From assembly GCF_033568475.1 (NCBI RefSeq), contig NC_133122.1:136469402-136533401 (forward strand): a DNA stretch of 64,000 nucleotides, given 5' to 3'. Source of the stretch: Henckelia pumila (Eukaryota > Streptophyta > Magnoliopsida > Lamiales > Gesneriaceae). The notes under the pieces were generated by a model, which was not told the DNA's origin, did no database searches, and saw nothing but the letters and a program-made list of their open reading frames with translations. The position numbers were made by a program, and so were the translations under genes. Shown here one piece after another: positions 47,817-60,920 of the stretch (position 1 is the stretch's first letter; each line of letters opens with the position of its first letter).

Positions 47817-50800
47817 ATGGATCGAACACAGCTTCTTCTGGTGGGTCTTCCCCTCTTCCTCTTCTGCTCCGACATCATACAACTCTTCTCTCCGCCGCCC
47901 CCTAAACCCGCCGCCCATCAACACCACCATCATCACCACCACGACGATCCACAGCCACAGATCCGACAGCAACCACCACCCCTAGAGTTCCCTACCCAGG
48001 TTATATTTTCCTGAATTTCTTCGGTTATTTAATCGTTCATTGAGAAAGTTATAATCTTTGCTAGATTATAAGAAATGGATTTTTAATTATTGTTTTTATT
48101 TTGGCAGAAAGATAGTGGGATTGGTCATGGGAATACTGTAAGCATCGACTTTTGTTCTTCTTGCTCCTATAGGTATTTTTTTTCCTTTTCTTATCACGGT
48201 GATTGATTGTTATGTTAATTAAATCAATAGTTCCTTGACTTCGCTTATATTTTTTTTTTTTGTAAATTTGTTGATTCTTTTGTTGTTGCGAGACATGTTT
48301 TCTTTGAAAAATAGAGGCTTTTGTGCATTTGACAGCAAGCATTTGTTGAGGATTTTTATGGTGACACTCAGTTTTGTGCAGTAATGTTAAAGACGATTAA
48401 GTGCTTCTTATAAAAGTAAATAGGGCTGGACAGAGCCTCAACAAGGAAATTTTTAATGTATTTTTTTAAATAAATAAATATGTTTTGTCCATCTTAAATG
48501 TATTGAGTCATTGTATGATATATGATATGCTCCTTCTCAGTCAAATATCGGATTGATTGATAATTCACTCTGTTTGCTCCTTCGAATTGAAGAAGGGGAA
48601 TTGAAAATTGAAAGGGAACTGTGGAAGAACACAGAGAAAAGAAGGGAGAGAAATCCAGTATCATTCTACTACCTGTAATGTGTGTAATGTGATTGTATCA
48701 CATTTATAACAATCTTGCACACCTAATGACTAAAGCAATTGCTTCTTTACTTCTTCTCTATTAACGCACAATTGTATAAACAAGCCTGCAGATTAGAAGT
48801 ATGCTTTTTCTCACTTTTTGCATTCTATATTGTGCCTGAGATTATTATTTGGAATGTGAATTCAAAATGCTTTTTTAACTTTTGATTGATTATGAGAATT
48901 AGAAAGTGCTCTTTTTTTGATAAGTTCAAAAGGCAAATATAACATGCTTTTATGGTAGTATAGAGTTACATTTGTGGTACTTCTATTTTCTCAGAGGGAC
49001 AGCAGTGACAATGAAGAACATGTTGGAAAGTCAGTTTCCTGGAATGCACGTTGTTCTTGCCAATTACCCGCCTCCTCTACCGAAACGGTTGTTGAGCAAG
49101 GTTGTACCAGTCATTCAATTTGGTGCAATTGGAATTATAGTGGCTGGAGAGCATATATTCCCTCGTCTTGGATTTGCTGCACCCCCTCAATGGTACTATT
49201 CCATGCGAGCAAATAGATTTGGAAGTATGGCAAGCATTTGGCTACTTGGAAACTTCCTTCAATCCTTCCTGCAGAGTTCAGGGGCTTTTGAAGTGTATTG
49301 TAATGGTGAACTGGTATTATTCCTCTCCCTTTTTATATATATATATACTTGTGTCAACCTTTTGCTTTCAACTTCATTTTCTTGCTGCTTGTGTAGCTTT
49401 GCATGTTGTTGCATCTGATGCTTGAGTTAAAATTAACGTATGGAGGTTTTTTCAAGAACACATATTTGAATGACTGAAAGGTTCAAATGTGTTTTACGGC
49501 GCATGCTTTGCATATGACAGGTGAATTAAGATTAGAGTATGGATCATCTTCTCTACAGATATGCTTGATGTCAGTTTGTGACTTAAAGGGTCAAGTGTGT
49601 TCTTACCGGAAAAAATAACATTTAAGATGTTGGTTCTATTAAATGTTACCCGTGTTAATGTTGGCAGATATATGTTCTGTTCCAATCTCTTCGTGCAATG
49701 CACTAAGATAATACGAGTGATTTCTTTTAGCTTAAAAAATAGATCGTTGCATTCCAATGTCTTTGTGCACTGAACTATCATCTTTCAAGTGATTCTCTTA
49801 GCTTAGATTAAAAAAAGGTGATTCTTTTATCAAAGTGCTTCTTATTCTTGCGTGCACCTAGAGTTCGGTAGTCGCGGTAGTTTTTGGCACTGAGAGCACG
49901 GTAGTTGCAGGTTGTTTGCAGTTTGCAGTTCATATCTGAGTAGATAGATAGTAGCACTCATTCTGGTCTGTATGAGTCCGTTTACTGTGCCTTGTGACTA
50001 GATAAATTGCAGCACCCAAACATCTAATGCTTTGACTATAAATTTTGAGTGTGGGTGTTGGGCCAGTCTACCGTTCAATGCCTCAAATGCTGCTTTTTTT
50101 TTGGTAATTGGTATTGTACAATATGCGTATCATTTTTATTGGAAGTACGTTTTTCATTGATACTTGTGCTACCATGTTTTGAATGCATCAAGTGTAAGCA
50201 TGCTAAGCCTCGTTATTAAGGATTTTATTATTATGGACCGTATGCCCAATAGTTTCAAGATCATGGAAGAATCTAGATGTGTGAGGGAAGGGACATAAAA
50301 TGTGGAGTCGTAGCTTGTTGGAGGCATTCGGTTAATTAGTTTACTCGAGTGTTTTCTAGCTTAGCTAGGGTAAGGTGGAGAGAACACATATACAGAGGAA
50401 ACTCTTGTTATATCCATTTATATTTCAATACATATTCAATTTACAGTATAATGGCATCTTTTTGCTCTGTCCATTCGCATTTCAACAAGAAGTTACTTGA
50501 GGAGTGCAACACTCAAGTTGTATGTACAAGTGGCTTAAAAATTGCCCATTCATTTAGTTACTCTTCAAGGCTACCATGATATCTCTAATGCTGCGATCTG
50601 TTCAGTTCTGATGGATGAACAAATGGCGTACAGTTCTATTTTGATTTCATGCCAACTACTGAGTAAGTAAATGACAATTATCTTTTATCTTCTGCTCATC
50701 ATCTCACTCAATGCAGGTGTTCTCAAAGATAAAGGAGAGCAGGTTCCCGGGTGAAATTGAGCTGAAAGATCTTGTTGGCAGAAGGATCGCAAATTCCAGA

Positions 50801-50818
50801 GTGATGGGGGGACTTTAA
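47817..50818 (+). CDS. SelT-like protein (selenoprotein T homologue, Cys form)
   Basis: Four exons with GT-AG borders: 47817-47999, 48108-48172, 48995-49313 and 50717-50818, giving 222 residues. Selenoprotein T homologues are thioredoxin-fold redox proteins of the Rdx family, mostly on ER membranes. The N-terminus has a hydrophobic signal/anchor (residues 6-22, LLLVGLPLFLFCS), then a His/Pro-rich linker, a beta strand and the redox motif CSSC (Cys77-Cys80), where animals have selenocysteine. Further on are NYPPPLPKRLL, a hydrophobic helix (about 118-134), PRLGF and the conserved FLQSSGAFEV.CNGELVFS and RFPGEIEL stretches. All exon joins keep frame, and the length matches plant SelT proteins. 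The intron 2-3 region is long (about 0.8 and 1.4 kb). A TATA-like TATATTTATA lies at about 47631-47640. It converges with the SAC8-like gene. Confidence 0.93.
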
Positions 50819-51361
50819 CGACCGCGTTGGTCGTAGAAGGTTGGAGTCAGAGGTGGCATGTTTTCGGATTTAAAAGCGCATCCAACCAAAAAGAAATTTT
50901 AGTTCCTTTAGAAGCAATGATTTTGTTTCGTGGAGTCTCATCTGTGTGAGTTGTGGTTAACTTGTTAACAGAACAAACAACTGCAACTAAAACATTCTAA
51001 GTTAAAGTTTCTGTCTTATACAAATCAAGTTGAGACGGCACACTGTTTATGAAAGTACTTTGTCTTTCATCGAAATGTATTTGAAATGTGGAGATTTTGG
51101 GGGCCATAATCCATAAACTAGTTTGATCAACTATTACTCCTTCCTTCCCATACTAATAGGTAAATGTATTTTCAGTTCACACATATTAACCTTATTTAAT
51201 GAAGATTTTAATAGAATAAAATAATTGTACAAGTAGTTAATTATATTAATTTAATAAAGATAAATTAGTAAAAGAATATGAGAGATATATTAAATATTAA
51301 AACTAAGTTATATATTTGAAACGGAAGAAAAAAGAAATATAAATTAAACGAGTTAAACTAA
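50819..51361. other. 3' flank of the SelT-like gene
   Basis: Contains the presumed 3' UTR of the SelT-like gene and AT-rich spacer. No other feature seen. Confidence 0.4.
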
Positions 51362-52090
51362 GAGCAGCTCCAACGCTGCGCACCATTTTAGCGCAGCAAA
51401 GGAGCTCCAATGGGGGCGCTAAATGCTGCGCTATTTTAGCGCGCCCCCCAACCTTCGCGGCTGCCAAATTTGGTGCAAAGATTTTATTTTTTTTTAAAAT
51501 TTTTTTTATTATCATTTATTTGTTTTTAAATATACTTAAATATTATTTAAATATTTTTGGTATTATTATAATAACTAAATATTATTAAAAAAAATTAATA
51601 TATAATCATTTAATGTAATCAATAAATAATTATTATTAATTTAATTTAATTTAATTTTTAACATTTAATTAATTATTAAATAATTATTTTATAAATAATT
51701 GTATTTTGTAATGCAAATGTAAATATTTAAACTATAAATATAAATTGGACTACAAATATAAAATTCGAATACATAAAAGAATACAACTAGTTGACAATTA
51801 AAATACAAATACAAACTGAAATACATAATGAAACTAAAAATACGTATGTAAAAATATTTATTAACGATAAAATATTTTTTTATAATCGCAAAATTAATTA
51901 TATAGTTTGTAAAAATATATTGAATAAAATTAATTAATATATATGAAATAAAAGAAATATTCCGAGAATATTCCTTTTGATGTAAGATTTGGTGTAAATG
52001 GGTTGGAGATGGATATTGTGTTTGGTGCAGAAATTGCACTATTTTAGTGCAAAAGTTGCACCAAAATAATGTTTGTGGTTGGAGATGGCC
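51362..52090. mobile_element. PIF/Harbinger-type MITE between the convergent genes
   Basis: A 729-bp element with imperfect inverted ends GAGCAGCTCCAACGC and GTGGTTGGAGATGGCC and 3-bp target duplication TAA (51359-51361 and 52091-52093). TWA duplications and a CTCCAAC terminus are usual for Harbinger MITEs. Subterminal GCGC/TTTTAGCGC and TTTTAGTGC words are inverted; the interior is AT-rich and non-coding. It lies just past the stop codons of both neighbouring genes and may sit in 3' UTR or spacer. Confidence 0.82.
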
Positions 52091-52208
52091 TAAGGGAGTA
52101 ATATTTTACAAGTTTACATATGCACATTTTGATTTTGAAAAAAACATATGAATTACTCCTGGATTGGGCATCACAAATTATACAATATTTGTAAAATTGA
52201 GTAGTAGC

Positions 52209-55200
52209 CTACAAGAGACCACACAAGCGTGGCTTTGAACAAATTTGTCTTCCATTTGACTTAATTATTGACACCAATCCAGCAGTTAAACCAGCACAGA
52301 TAATTGAAGATAGTATGTGCTGCGCATTTCGTCCCGCTGCCAAAGAAAAAAACAAAAACAAAAACAAACATAGCAAGATAAACGCTAAAAGAACTTTACG
52401 GTTGTAGATGTCATTCCACAATATGATAAATATGTTGAATACCTTGATTTAATGTGATTGATGTCGCCGTCAATCCTCCTATTACTAAAGCTGATGCGAC
52501 AGGAAGATACTGTATAGTTTTTAATGGAGGGAAGTAAAGGACTCCGTCAGCAAGGTTGAAAGAACAATAAGCAAGACACGAGAAAGGGAGATGATTGTGA
52601 GTAACATGCGCCATTGGAGCGTGAGATGCACATTTTACTTGTGCAATCCATACGCCACGATAAACAAATGCACGTCGTGTCTCGTGTGGTCTAAATAAAT
52701 CTTACAGTCATGGAACATATGACTAACCAAAGCCAATGTAAAAAGATTAGTTGAAGGTAACTTGTCGAAGAGGTATTGACTTACCGAGAGGGTGTCAAAT
52801 CCTTTATGCTGGAAAGGGGAGCGACCATTCCTGCTCACAGTGTAGCGGCCAATGATAAGATCTATCGCATCCTGTGTTGTACATTTTTTTTTTTTTGGTT
52901 AAAATCTAATCTAGATTTAAATACTTGAACTTTTTGATAAGTAAATAAAATATCCGACGATCGAAAAACATTTTGGTTGGCTTGCCTGTCGAACTCCATC
53001 TTGAAAATTGTTTAGATAATATCTTGAGATGGCACTCATCCCATCTTTGATGATACCTGCCATTGTCTGCTTGCCGTATCTGCAATAGAAGTAAAAGACA
53101 AGGCTCTAAATTATATTCGTTTGCTTGATAAACGTGGCACAGCATTGCAAATTATATTCGTTTGCTTGATAAACGTGGCACAGCATTGCAAAAATAGCAG
53201 TTTTCAATTGTCACCTCACAAGGTCACGTTTCAGTGCATGAGTACCTGAGTACTCGAGACTTATCTCATCACCTTGGTCCACCCATACTGTTACAAAAAA
53301 CACAGGGTTGAGCACAAGCAAAAACAAATTCTACTCATAGTTAATCATGCAAGTATTGATTATCTGTAGTCCATACAAGTTTTGAAGAGTTCAAAATCTT
53401 CGGTAAACATTGAAATACACTCAGTTGAGGATAGTGAACCGACTCTCTGCAGTTGAAAAGTTAAAGACTTTTGAGCAAGGTAGCTCTGCAAGCGAAAATC
53501 AAACATATCATTTGCAAATTCTAGGAAAGATGGGCGATCACTCGCAATCAACGAAAAAAGAAACTGATGAGTTAACCTGTGTAACATTTGTTCTGTCAAG
53601 GCAATCAATGCAGTTAGACCTAATTACTCCCCCTTGTTCGGTGAGAATCTTCCCTTCAGAATCTAGAAGGAAGTATCTGCTCAGCTAGAATAGCAAGTAT
53701 TAAAAGAGTACTAAGAAGAATCAAAATGATAAAACTGATGAGCACCATTTCCGGAATAAGGAAAAAGTACCATGTTAACAAAGCCAGTTCTCACCCTTGC
53801 TTCTCAAAGTCTTCCGAAATTTCGTCGTACAGAAGTTGCATATTATCGAACCTCCCATTGCCACAAGTTTGGTGGAAATCAAATGAAACATATCTGGAGA
53901 AACAGTATGTAAATGTAATTCACTAGTGAGCTACCCAATTTGGATGAAATATCAACACGATAATATCATACTCATAATTGAAACTGAAATACAGATTTAT
54001 ATTCTTTCAGAAACAATAAATACATTAAGATTTCCATGTTTCCAACACACCTTACGTTAGGAAGCATTTGCATTTGTTCTGCATAAGCTGCACTTAACAA
54101 GCCTTCATCACCTTGCTACAAAATGAAAACGAGGACTTAGGAGAAGTTGGCCAGAACAATTTTTCTATAATATACGCTAAGAACCGGAAAACTTTCTGAC
54201 GCAAAATATGGATCAACGATAAGTGTAGTTACCTCTAAAACATTAGTAGGATAACCTCATTTGAGGTCATTACCAGAGTATGCACGCTATATTGTCATTC
54301 ACTCACACAACTTAATTAACCAATAGAAAAAAACAGAAGAATATCGTTATTACAGAACTAAGCATTAATTGAATAGTGTTGATTGAAACAAGAATGCAAA
54401 AGATTTGTCTTGTGAAAAGTTTATGATTTTGGATGTTATGGAACACAACAATCAAACAAACAATCTTATTACACCCACAACATTCGATGATTGAGAGGGT
54501 ATCCACAAAAATCCAACCTTATCTGTCAGATCAACTGCAACACATCCTCCGTATCGTAGCAATAGATCATTAAAATGACGCTCCACAACTTTTGACTGAA
54601 ATTACAACATAAAAATGAAAATCAAGAACACGCCAATCAGGTCAAAATACCAAAAATGAAAAGGAAATTATAGAGCGGTTATATAAGTAAATTTCATAAG
54701 GTATGTAGAAAATTCATAAGGCATGCACTTCCATACTGTCTGCTCATGGCTAATGATGTTAAGTCGTGGTTTATAGCTCAAATCAACAATCTGCTCCCAG
54801 AGAAGTGGAATCGACCCCCGAACCTGAGAACCACATATCATATGATCTTGCCAACAGTTGAAACACATCAAATATTAGGCGTGTGCTGCAGAACTTTACA
54901 AGATTAGTTAGCATGTGTCATATGTTCAATAGCTTGTGGAGTGAAAAAGGTGGTCATATGAGTTAGATATGTTCTCCTTTCATTTAAACAGGTGGTTATT
55001 ACATCAGATTTAATATTAGGAAATATGATAGTTGATGCCTTCCACTTGAAAGCATGTAAGAACTGATACAAACCTGTAGAAAAGAGAATTTATAACCTTC
55101 ATATTCCAGCACTTGCTCTGTTTCTATGAAATTGGCAGTATCCCCTTCTAGATTGGCTCCTCTTCTCCACATCCTCGTCCCTAAACATAATAGTCCATAT

Positions 55201-58200
55201 CATTGTACCTCAAACAAGTTGCTGAGATCCAACTAAACTAAAATATTTTTTTTCTTGTAGGTACCTAGTCGCCGCGTACACCTCCTTGAAATTAATTTTA
55301 TAACAGCAGGTGAATTTTTCAGCTTCATCTCTCCAGTCTGGAAGCTTGAGTATTCGTCAAGTAAAACTTAATCATTTCTATCTAAAATTAGATTTCTTTG
55401 TTGGTCGCAATTAACAGTTAGAGATTGGCAAATAGAGACATAGGTGGGGGGGAGGGGAACGTGGCTGAGGATATTTCCTTGTAATAGGGGGATGATAAAT
55501 CCATCCAGCTGCAAGAAGAAAAATGTGCACATTAGAAACTAACATCGGGGGATAAATTGATTTTGCCACAGATAAAATAATCCAAGATGGCTTTCCTCTA
55601 AAGCAACTGGTAATGTTTTCTAGATGAGTGAACTAAATAAATTCAGGGATAGGTAGTATTATCACAGTACAGCTTTCAAAAAAGAAAATAGCACTATACA
55701 ATCTGTAGCACTTATCCAGTGCCAATGGGAGTGGGATTCTGACCTTGTTCTCAATAAGTTCTTCTATTACATTCCAATTCCAAACAAATCTTGGATCTCC
55801 CTGCAATTTACAGGAAATTTCAACTACTATAGACTGGTTCTACGAGGAAAAAGGAAACTAAATAATAATTAATGAAACAACTTTATGCTGAAGCTTGGCC
55901 AACGTAGTTGATTCATTAAAATAAATCGCCCCATTTGTTCTTGGGTTCTTAAGCAATCCATTTACAATTCTATCTATTCATATTGTCCACATGAAAACAC
56001 ATGAAGTCATCAGCAAATTAGGATGTGAAATCTGTTATTTAAACTATATACCTGCTTCCAAATTGGTTTACTCATCCATCCTCGTGCCAGTTTAAACCTT
56101 CTCTGCAAGCTGATAAATGCCATTAGCTGTATAATAAGAAAGTGCATATACCTTGTTTTTTTTAATATTTCACCAAAAGATAGACAAATAAAAAAGTACT
56201 TGAGTGTTATATCTGTTTCATAAGAATAATAGAGTCCTCGGGTTGCTTCCACAACTTTCAAAAGAGTTAAAAAGTAATCCTCATCACTTTTCTGTAGAAA
56301 GATGGCAGTTGTGAGAGTATATACTTTTACATTGTCAACTGGAAACAAGTAGCATGTTACATGTCAGGTAAATTAAAGAGAATCAACATTCAAGAAGCTC
56401 AACCATACTTCCTGACTAGTTAAGAATCTTGAAGACTCATTGCACGATAAGAACTTCATTGATGTAACCATGAAAACAGGAAACCCAAGGTACGTTCCCA
56501 CTTCCTTTTTTGAGGTTATAACTAGAACATGCATACCTGCGGAAAACAATAACCACGTCCAATTAGCTACCCAGGTAAGTCAGTAGTGAAATAGAAAAAC
56601 TGATCACACATCATCAAATAAGCAGAACTACACATCCAATGGTTTTGTAAACATAACCAGATAGGAACCTAAACCAAGAAAATATATACTGAAAACATGG
56701 TTCGTTGGGAATTATTATCCTCCTTGGCAATCTTGTTACTCTATACATAAAATTTCATTGTTTGAACATGTGATTGACAACATTGACAGTTCTTCGATTC
56801 TTCTCTTTTCATCTCTTATATAGCAAGAGGATTTGTTACTACGAGAGAAGATGTAGAAAGTATAGCAGTGTGGCTCGATACACCCCCAAATACATATAGA
56901 ATACAAGAAAGCAACAGAAAGATTGCAGTCCAAGGATTACACATCCCCAAAAACTCTGAAACCTAAAAATTTTAAAATTGGTAAGAACAAAGGACGTCAA
57001 TAAAAATATTCTGTAAAAAATGATCAAGTCCCTTTCCAGTATGTCCATGTATCATCATTCTGAGATATTCAAGATTCCTTTTTACTACGTAAAAATTGTA
57101 CTTTCAAATTGTCCAAAGTAGCCTATCATTACTTTTTTTGGACATGTACTGTAAAAATGGAAATACTTTTTCAGTATTTACAATAATTAACTTTCAATTA
57201 TGTCAACATCAAAAAGTGTGTGATTAAGGTATATCCCCTTGCCAATCTCTTTAAGCGTTATTCTTCATTTCTCGATTATTTATGTTTTTCATCATTTAAA
57301 CGCCTGAATGTGCCATTGACTAGGTATCATCTCAAACCCGTTACAATCTTATTTCTGCAAAAAGTAACTCAATGCAACTAAAATGACCAATATCAGAAGA
57401 AATTTCCACTTCTGTAATCCTGATGTTAATGCAGTATATAATTACAGCATCAACTCATTAACAAGCATATATCCAGTTAATCACAGCACCTGAAAGCAAC
57501 CTAATTGTTCCGGCTACCCCATATATAGTTGAGACTTTAGAAGGACTTTCAGATGGGTCAATACCTGAAAGAAAAACAAATGCAATGATTCTATGAGTTA
57601 AGGTAAAAACTCATCACTTGAGATTAATTCAGAAAAACAAACTGAAGACATGATTCAAAAATTGCATAGAATAACCCAAATTCAACATATAGTCGCATCA
57701 ACCTCACATCTGCAAGGTTTACCCCTGAAAGAAATTTGCACAACAAAACTTTTGAAAAAATGGAATTTTAAATTCTCATCAACACCAACACAACTTCAAA
57801 AGTTCATAAAAGGACATCGAGTTCAACACAATATCTTTTTCCATAGTCATAATTTTGGTAAACACAAATCTTGAAACCAAAGTAAAATTTTAGCATCAAA
57901 AGAAATCTCTTTTCTTGTCGTAAAGTCATGCATCTTCGTTTGAAATGTCTCCTCTTTAGCAGCTTCCGAACGAACATGCTAATTAATCGTAAAGGAATAC
58001 AGAATGAGCTTAGAGGAAGCAAAAACAACAAATACAACATGGAAAACTCTTTAAAAAAAAAAAAAGGGAACACTTTGAATAAACTAAATAACAAGCGATC
58101 ACCAACATTAAAACATGATGTCCAATTAAATGAATAGCAGAACACATCCCAAATGCAACGAAAAACATAACCTTGAAGCTTGTCGATGCTTCCGTCTAAT

Positions 58201-58337
58201 CGACTAACAGAGAAGCCTTGATCCGGAGATTCCACATCTTTGATCACGAATTTATCCGCAAATTCTCGCAACTCCAATTCGCTCCACAGCTTGAAATGAC
58301 TCGCAGAAGCAGAATTTGACCGATTCTCCGCATCCAT
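52209..58337 (-). CDS. SAC-domain phosphoinositide phosphatase, SAC8-like
   Basis: Twenty exons, 594 residues: 58337-58172, 57564-57490, 56536-56409, 56291-56200, 56109-56052, 55800-55744, 55508-55475, 55345-55265, 55180-55074, 54823-54737, 54595-54518, 54115-54051, 53893-53795, 53676-53577, 53485-53377, 53287-53215, 53079-52986, 52871-52785, 52509-52443, 52336-52209. Plant SAC6/7/8 proteins are ER/Golgi lipid phosphatases that dephosphorylate phosphoinositides such as PtdIns4P. Seen: an N-terminal SAC region ([14 protein letters not shown]), [48 protein letters not shown] and [11 protein letters not shown]. The catalytic CX5R(T/S) motif is [15 protein letters not shown] (Cys398, Arg404), and two C-terminal membrane segments lie at about 531-552 and 559-578, ending SKPRLCGLL. 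All joins keep frame. Intron 7 is non-GT (see separate entry) and intron 17 has a GC donor. Length agrees with Arabidopsis SAC8. Confidence 0.93.
53108..53189 (-). repeat. 41-bp tandem duplication in SAC8-like intron 16
   Basis: The unit starting AAATTATATTCGTTTGC and ending CAGCATTGC occurs twice, back to back (53108-53148 and 53149-53189), with no difference that I can see. Lies wholly in intron sequence between exons 17 and 16. Confidence 0.88.
55346..55474 (-). other. Candidate U12-type (AT-AA or AT-AC) intron of the SAC8-like gene
   Basis: Exon 7 must end after ...LLQG plus one base, because no GT donor gives an acceptable join. The next bases on the minus strand are ATATCCTC, matching the minor-spliceosome donor /ATATCCTT. 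A branch-point-like TTACTTGAC lies at about 55356-55364, close to the acceptor, as U12 introns require. Keeping the family frame (G-S-F-Q) places the acceptor after ...ACTCAA at 55346. A canonical AC end exists four bases earlier (55350) but would shift the frame. All other exon borders in the gene are ordinary. The 129-bp size is plausible. Minor-class identity is inferred from motifs only. Confidence 0.6.
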
Positions 58338-59055
58338 TTTCCTCCAAAGTAAGAAAGTTGAGGAAGGATAAATGGAATTCCCCGAGAAAACGATGGAAAT
58401 CACGCAATTTGGGCAAAATCAGAATCGATATAGGCTAATTTTGCTTCCGGTAGACTAATTACCGAAATTGATCAGCTTTTCTCAGACGAAATTGCACAGA
58501 AATGAATCGGATCTGAAGGAGAATATTAAACGAAAGATTCAAAAATTATTGTAACAAATAATTTAATTTAGAATTCAAAGCATTGAACCTTCATGAAAGA
58601 ACATACTATTAATTTGGAGTCCACCAGCTAACTACAATTGCTTATTAAATATTATCAATATTATTTTTTATTATAATAATAAGGTGTCTGATTATTTAAT
58701 TATTAATTAATAAATAAATGTGAATCATGTGGTGGAGGAAGTATACAAATGTCCTACTTTTCCTAATTCATATTTTTTTTTCTCTTTTAGATCTACCAGA
58801 TAATTTGTTAGCTTTGAAATCGTACTGAAGACATTGTACTAAATTTGACATCGTGTAAATAATTAATTATCAATAATTGACTTCAATGTTGGGCTTTGAT
58901 ATTGATATTGGGATTTTTCATTAGTGAATGGAAATTGGATTTGTCATATGGGAGGGATGTGAGATTGTCTTATGTTGAATATATAAAAGAAAATAGGTGA
59001 GTATATATTGGGTTATAAATTATAAACTATAAAAATGATTGGTCAAGAGATTATC
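58338..59055. other. Upstream region of the SAC8-like gene
   Basis: Holds the presumed promoter and 5' leader of the minus-strand SAC8-like gene. AT-rich; no frame, repeat or clear TATA box that I would defend. Confidence 0.35.
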
Positions 59056-60135
59056 TGTAGTGACCCGCATCGTGACCATCTACTAATCAAGAGCTTTAAG
59101 CATGCATTAAATCATAATTAGAGTAAAATAGCGAAAACTTAAAATATAATCAACTTAAGAGAAATAGATTTGAAATAGTTATACAACCATATCGAAAGGC
59201 TGTATCCACAATACAAACAAAATACTTAAAAACCCCATTGAAACCTATCTCCAACATTGCCTATGTGGCTCACATAACCGACAATGGAATAATGGTGACC
59301 TGACACAAGTCCACGCGTCCAACCACCCACTAAAAAAATAGGGTAAGAACCCTACCACAGAATATCACAAGGGTACAAGCTTAAGATGATCATGCATGAA
59401 GCATAATAACGCGACATAATGTATGCAATAAAATCATGTCATATAATCAATGCAACACATAATACATGCATACTCAGTCAAAGTATCTCGAACAGTACTT
59501 CCGTACCTTAATTTTACTAGGCAAGCTACACCAGCTCTATGTCCAAGTCTATATTCACAAGATCACTATATCACTAAACAATATCTAAAAGTCTTAACTT
59601 AACTAATACATACTCCAAAACTATTTATAGGATCTCGAGTATACATCCGTCCGTAGTCAGTACTTTGTTGTCGAATGCCCCAGAACTTGGGAACAACTAC
59701 GACTTTTGGATGCCTCGTCAAAGCCCCGCCCCTTGCCAAAGATGGCTGAAAAATCCTAAAATCTACCAAAAACCGAAAGATAACTAGTGAATTTGCACTT
59801 GAAAATTGGCTCCCGCATGCCCTTTTTATAGGCCACGATCGGAACCTCCGATCGGCACCAAGAACCACGTATCATGCTTCCTTGACATGTATCCCTGCCA
59901 GCATATCGGAGCTTTCGATCTCCATTGATGATGTCATCCTGCTGACATCACTATATTGACACTTGGCTGAAGACGATCGGAGATTCCGATCTCACTGCAG
60001 TTCGGACCCTCCGAACTGTCCTTAAACTCGGGACTCTTTGGAATATTTTCGAACGTTCTGGATCCATTTTTTAACTATATTAATCCAATAAAATTTCCTT
60101 AATCATGTTTTAACCTTTTAAATCACTTAATCTTG
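59056..60135 (-). repeat. Gypsy-type LTR related to the 35/44-kb LTR
   Basis: The left edge TGTAGTGACCCGCATC...CTACTAATCA is the diverged complement of the gypsy LTR end (TGATTAGTAGTGGATCCGGG...GCTACA). The interior shares ACTTGGA.ATAGAGC.GG, CACG.AAGTACTG and CTGAC.ACGGACG in minus orientation, and GATCGGA..CTCCGA words (59838-60020). At its right edge it joins peroxidase coding sequence at about 60135-60149 without the expected GGTTACTACA terminus, so that end is diverged or truncated. No internal region is present: a solo or broken LTR. Confidence 0.65.
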
Positions 60136-60920
60136 TAAAATGGAACTGGACGATGCTGTTTGTAGAAGCTGAAGTGAAAAGAACCTGATCGGATTGAAGA
60201 AGACCCTTTCTTTGTACCAAATTCTTATAGTAATTGTTGTCGAATGAATTTGGTGTCACCAAATCAAGTGGTGCCAAAGTTGTGTCTCCGCCTGTTCGAG
60301 GGCATTTGCGGCTTCGGGTGCTAGCGAACCCTGGATCGATATCTGTTCCATTGCTGTATATTCTCGACCAAAACAAGAAGCACTACAAGAAAAACGGCCA
60401 AAGACAACGCTTTTTTCGCGTTGTTAATGTCCCCGAAAAAGCGTTGTCGTAGCCAGTGTTGTAAAAGACCACGCTCAAAGACAACGCGGAAAAAGCGTTG
60501 TCGTTTCTGAAAAAGACAACGCTTTTTTAAGCGTTGTTGTATCTAAAAACGACAACGCTTTTTCCGCGTTGTCTTTGTCACAAAAAAGCGTTGTCGTAGC
60601 CTGTGTTGTGCAAGGCCGCGATCAAAGACAACGCATAAAAAGCGTTGTGATATTTGAAAAAGACAACGCTTTTTAAGCGTTGTCTTTTTTAGTAACGACA
60701 ACGCTTTTTCCACCTACGACAACGTTTAAAAAGCGTTGTCTTTTCTCAAATAAAAAACAAAAAAAAATTAATTAACAAATTTTCAATATTATCACTCAAT
60801 ATTCAAAATTTTTGAAAATTAAATCTAATATACAATATTTCAATATTATAAATCATTCAAATATAACAAAAATCATTCAAATATAACAAATAATCGAATT
60901 CTTCATGTTCATCTCGGCCA

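Noticed and set aside
48108-48172. Selenocysteine codon in the SelT-like gene
   Set aside because: The motif is TGT TCT TCT TGC (CSSC); there is no in-frame TGA, so a Sec reading is not needed.
55346-55350. AT-AC acceptor at 55350 as the simple answer for SAC8-like intron 7
   Set aside because: It shifts the reading frame by four bases and loses the conserved S-F-Q...KLKNSPAV stretch; kept as an alternative only.
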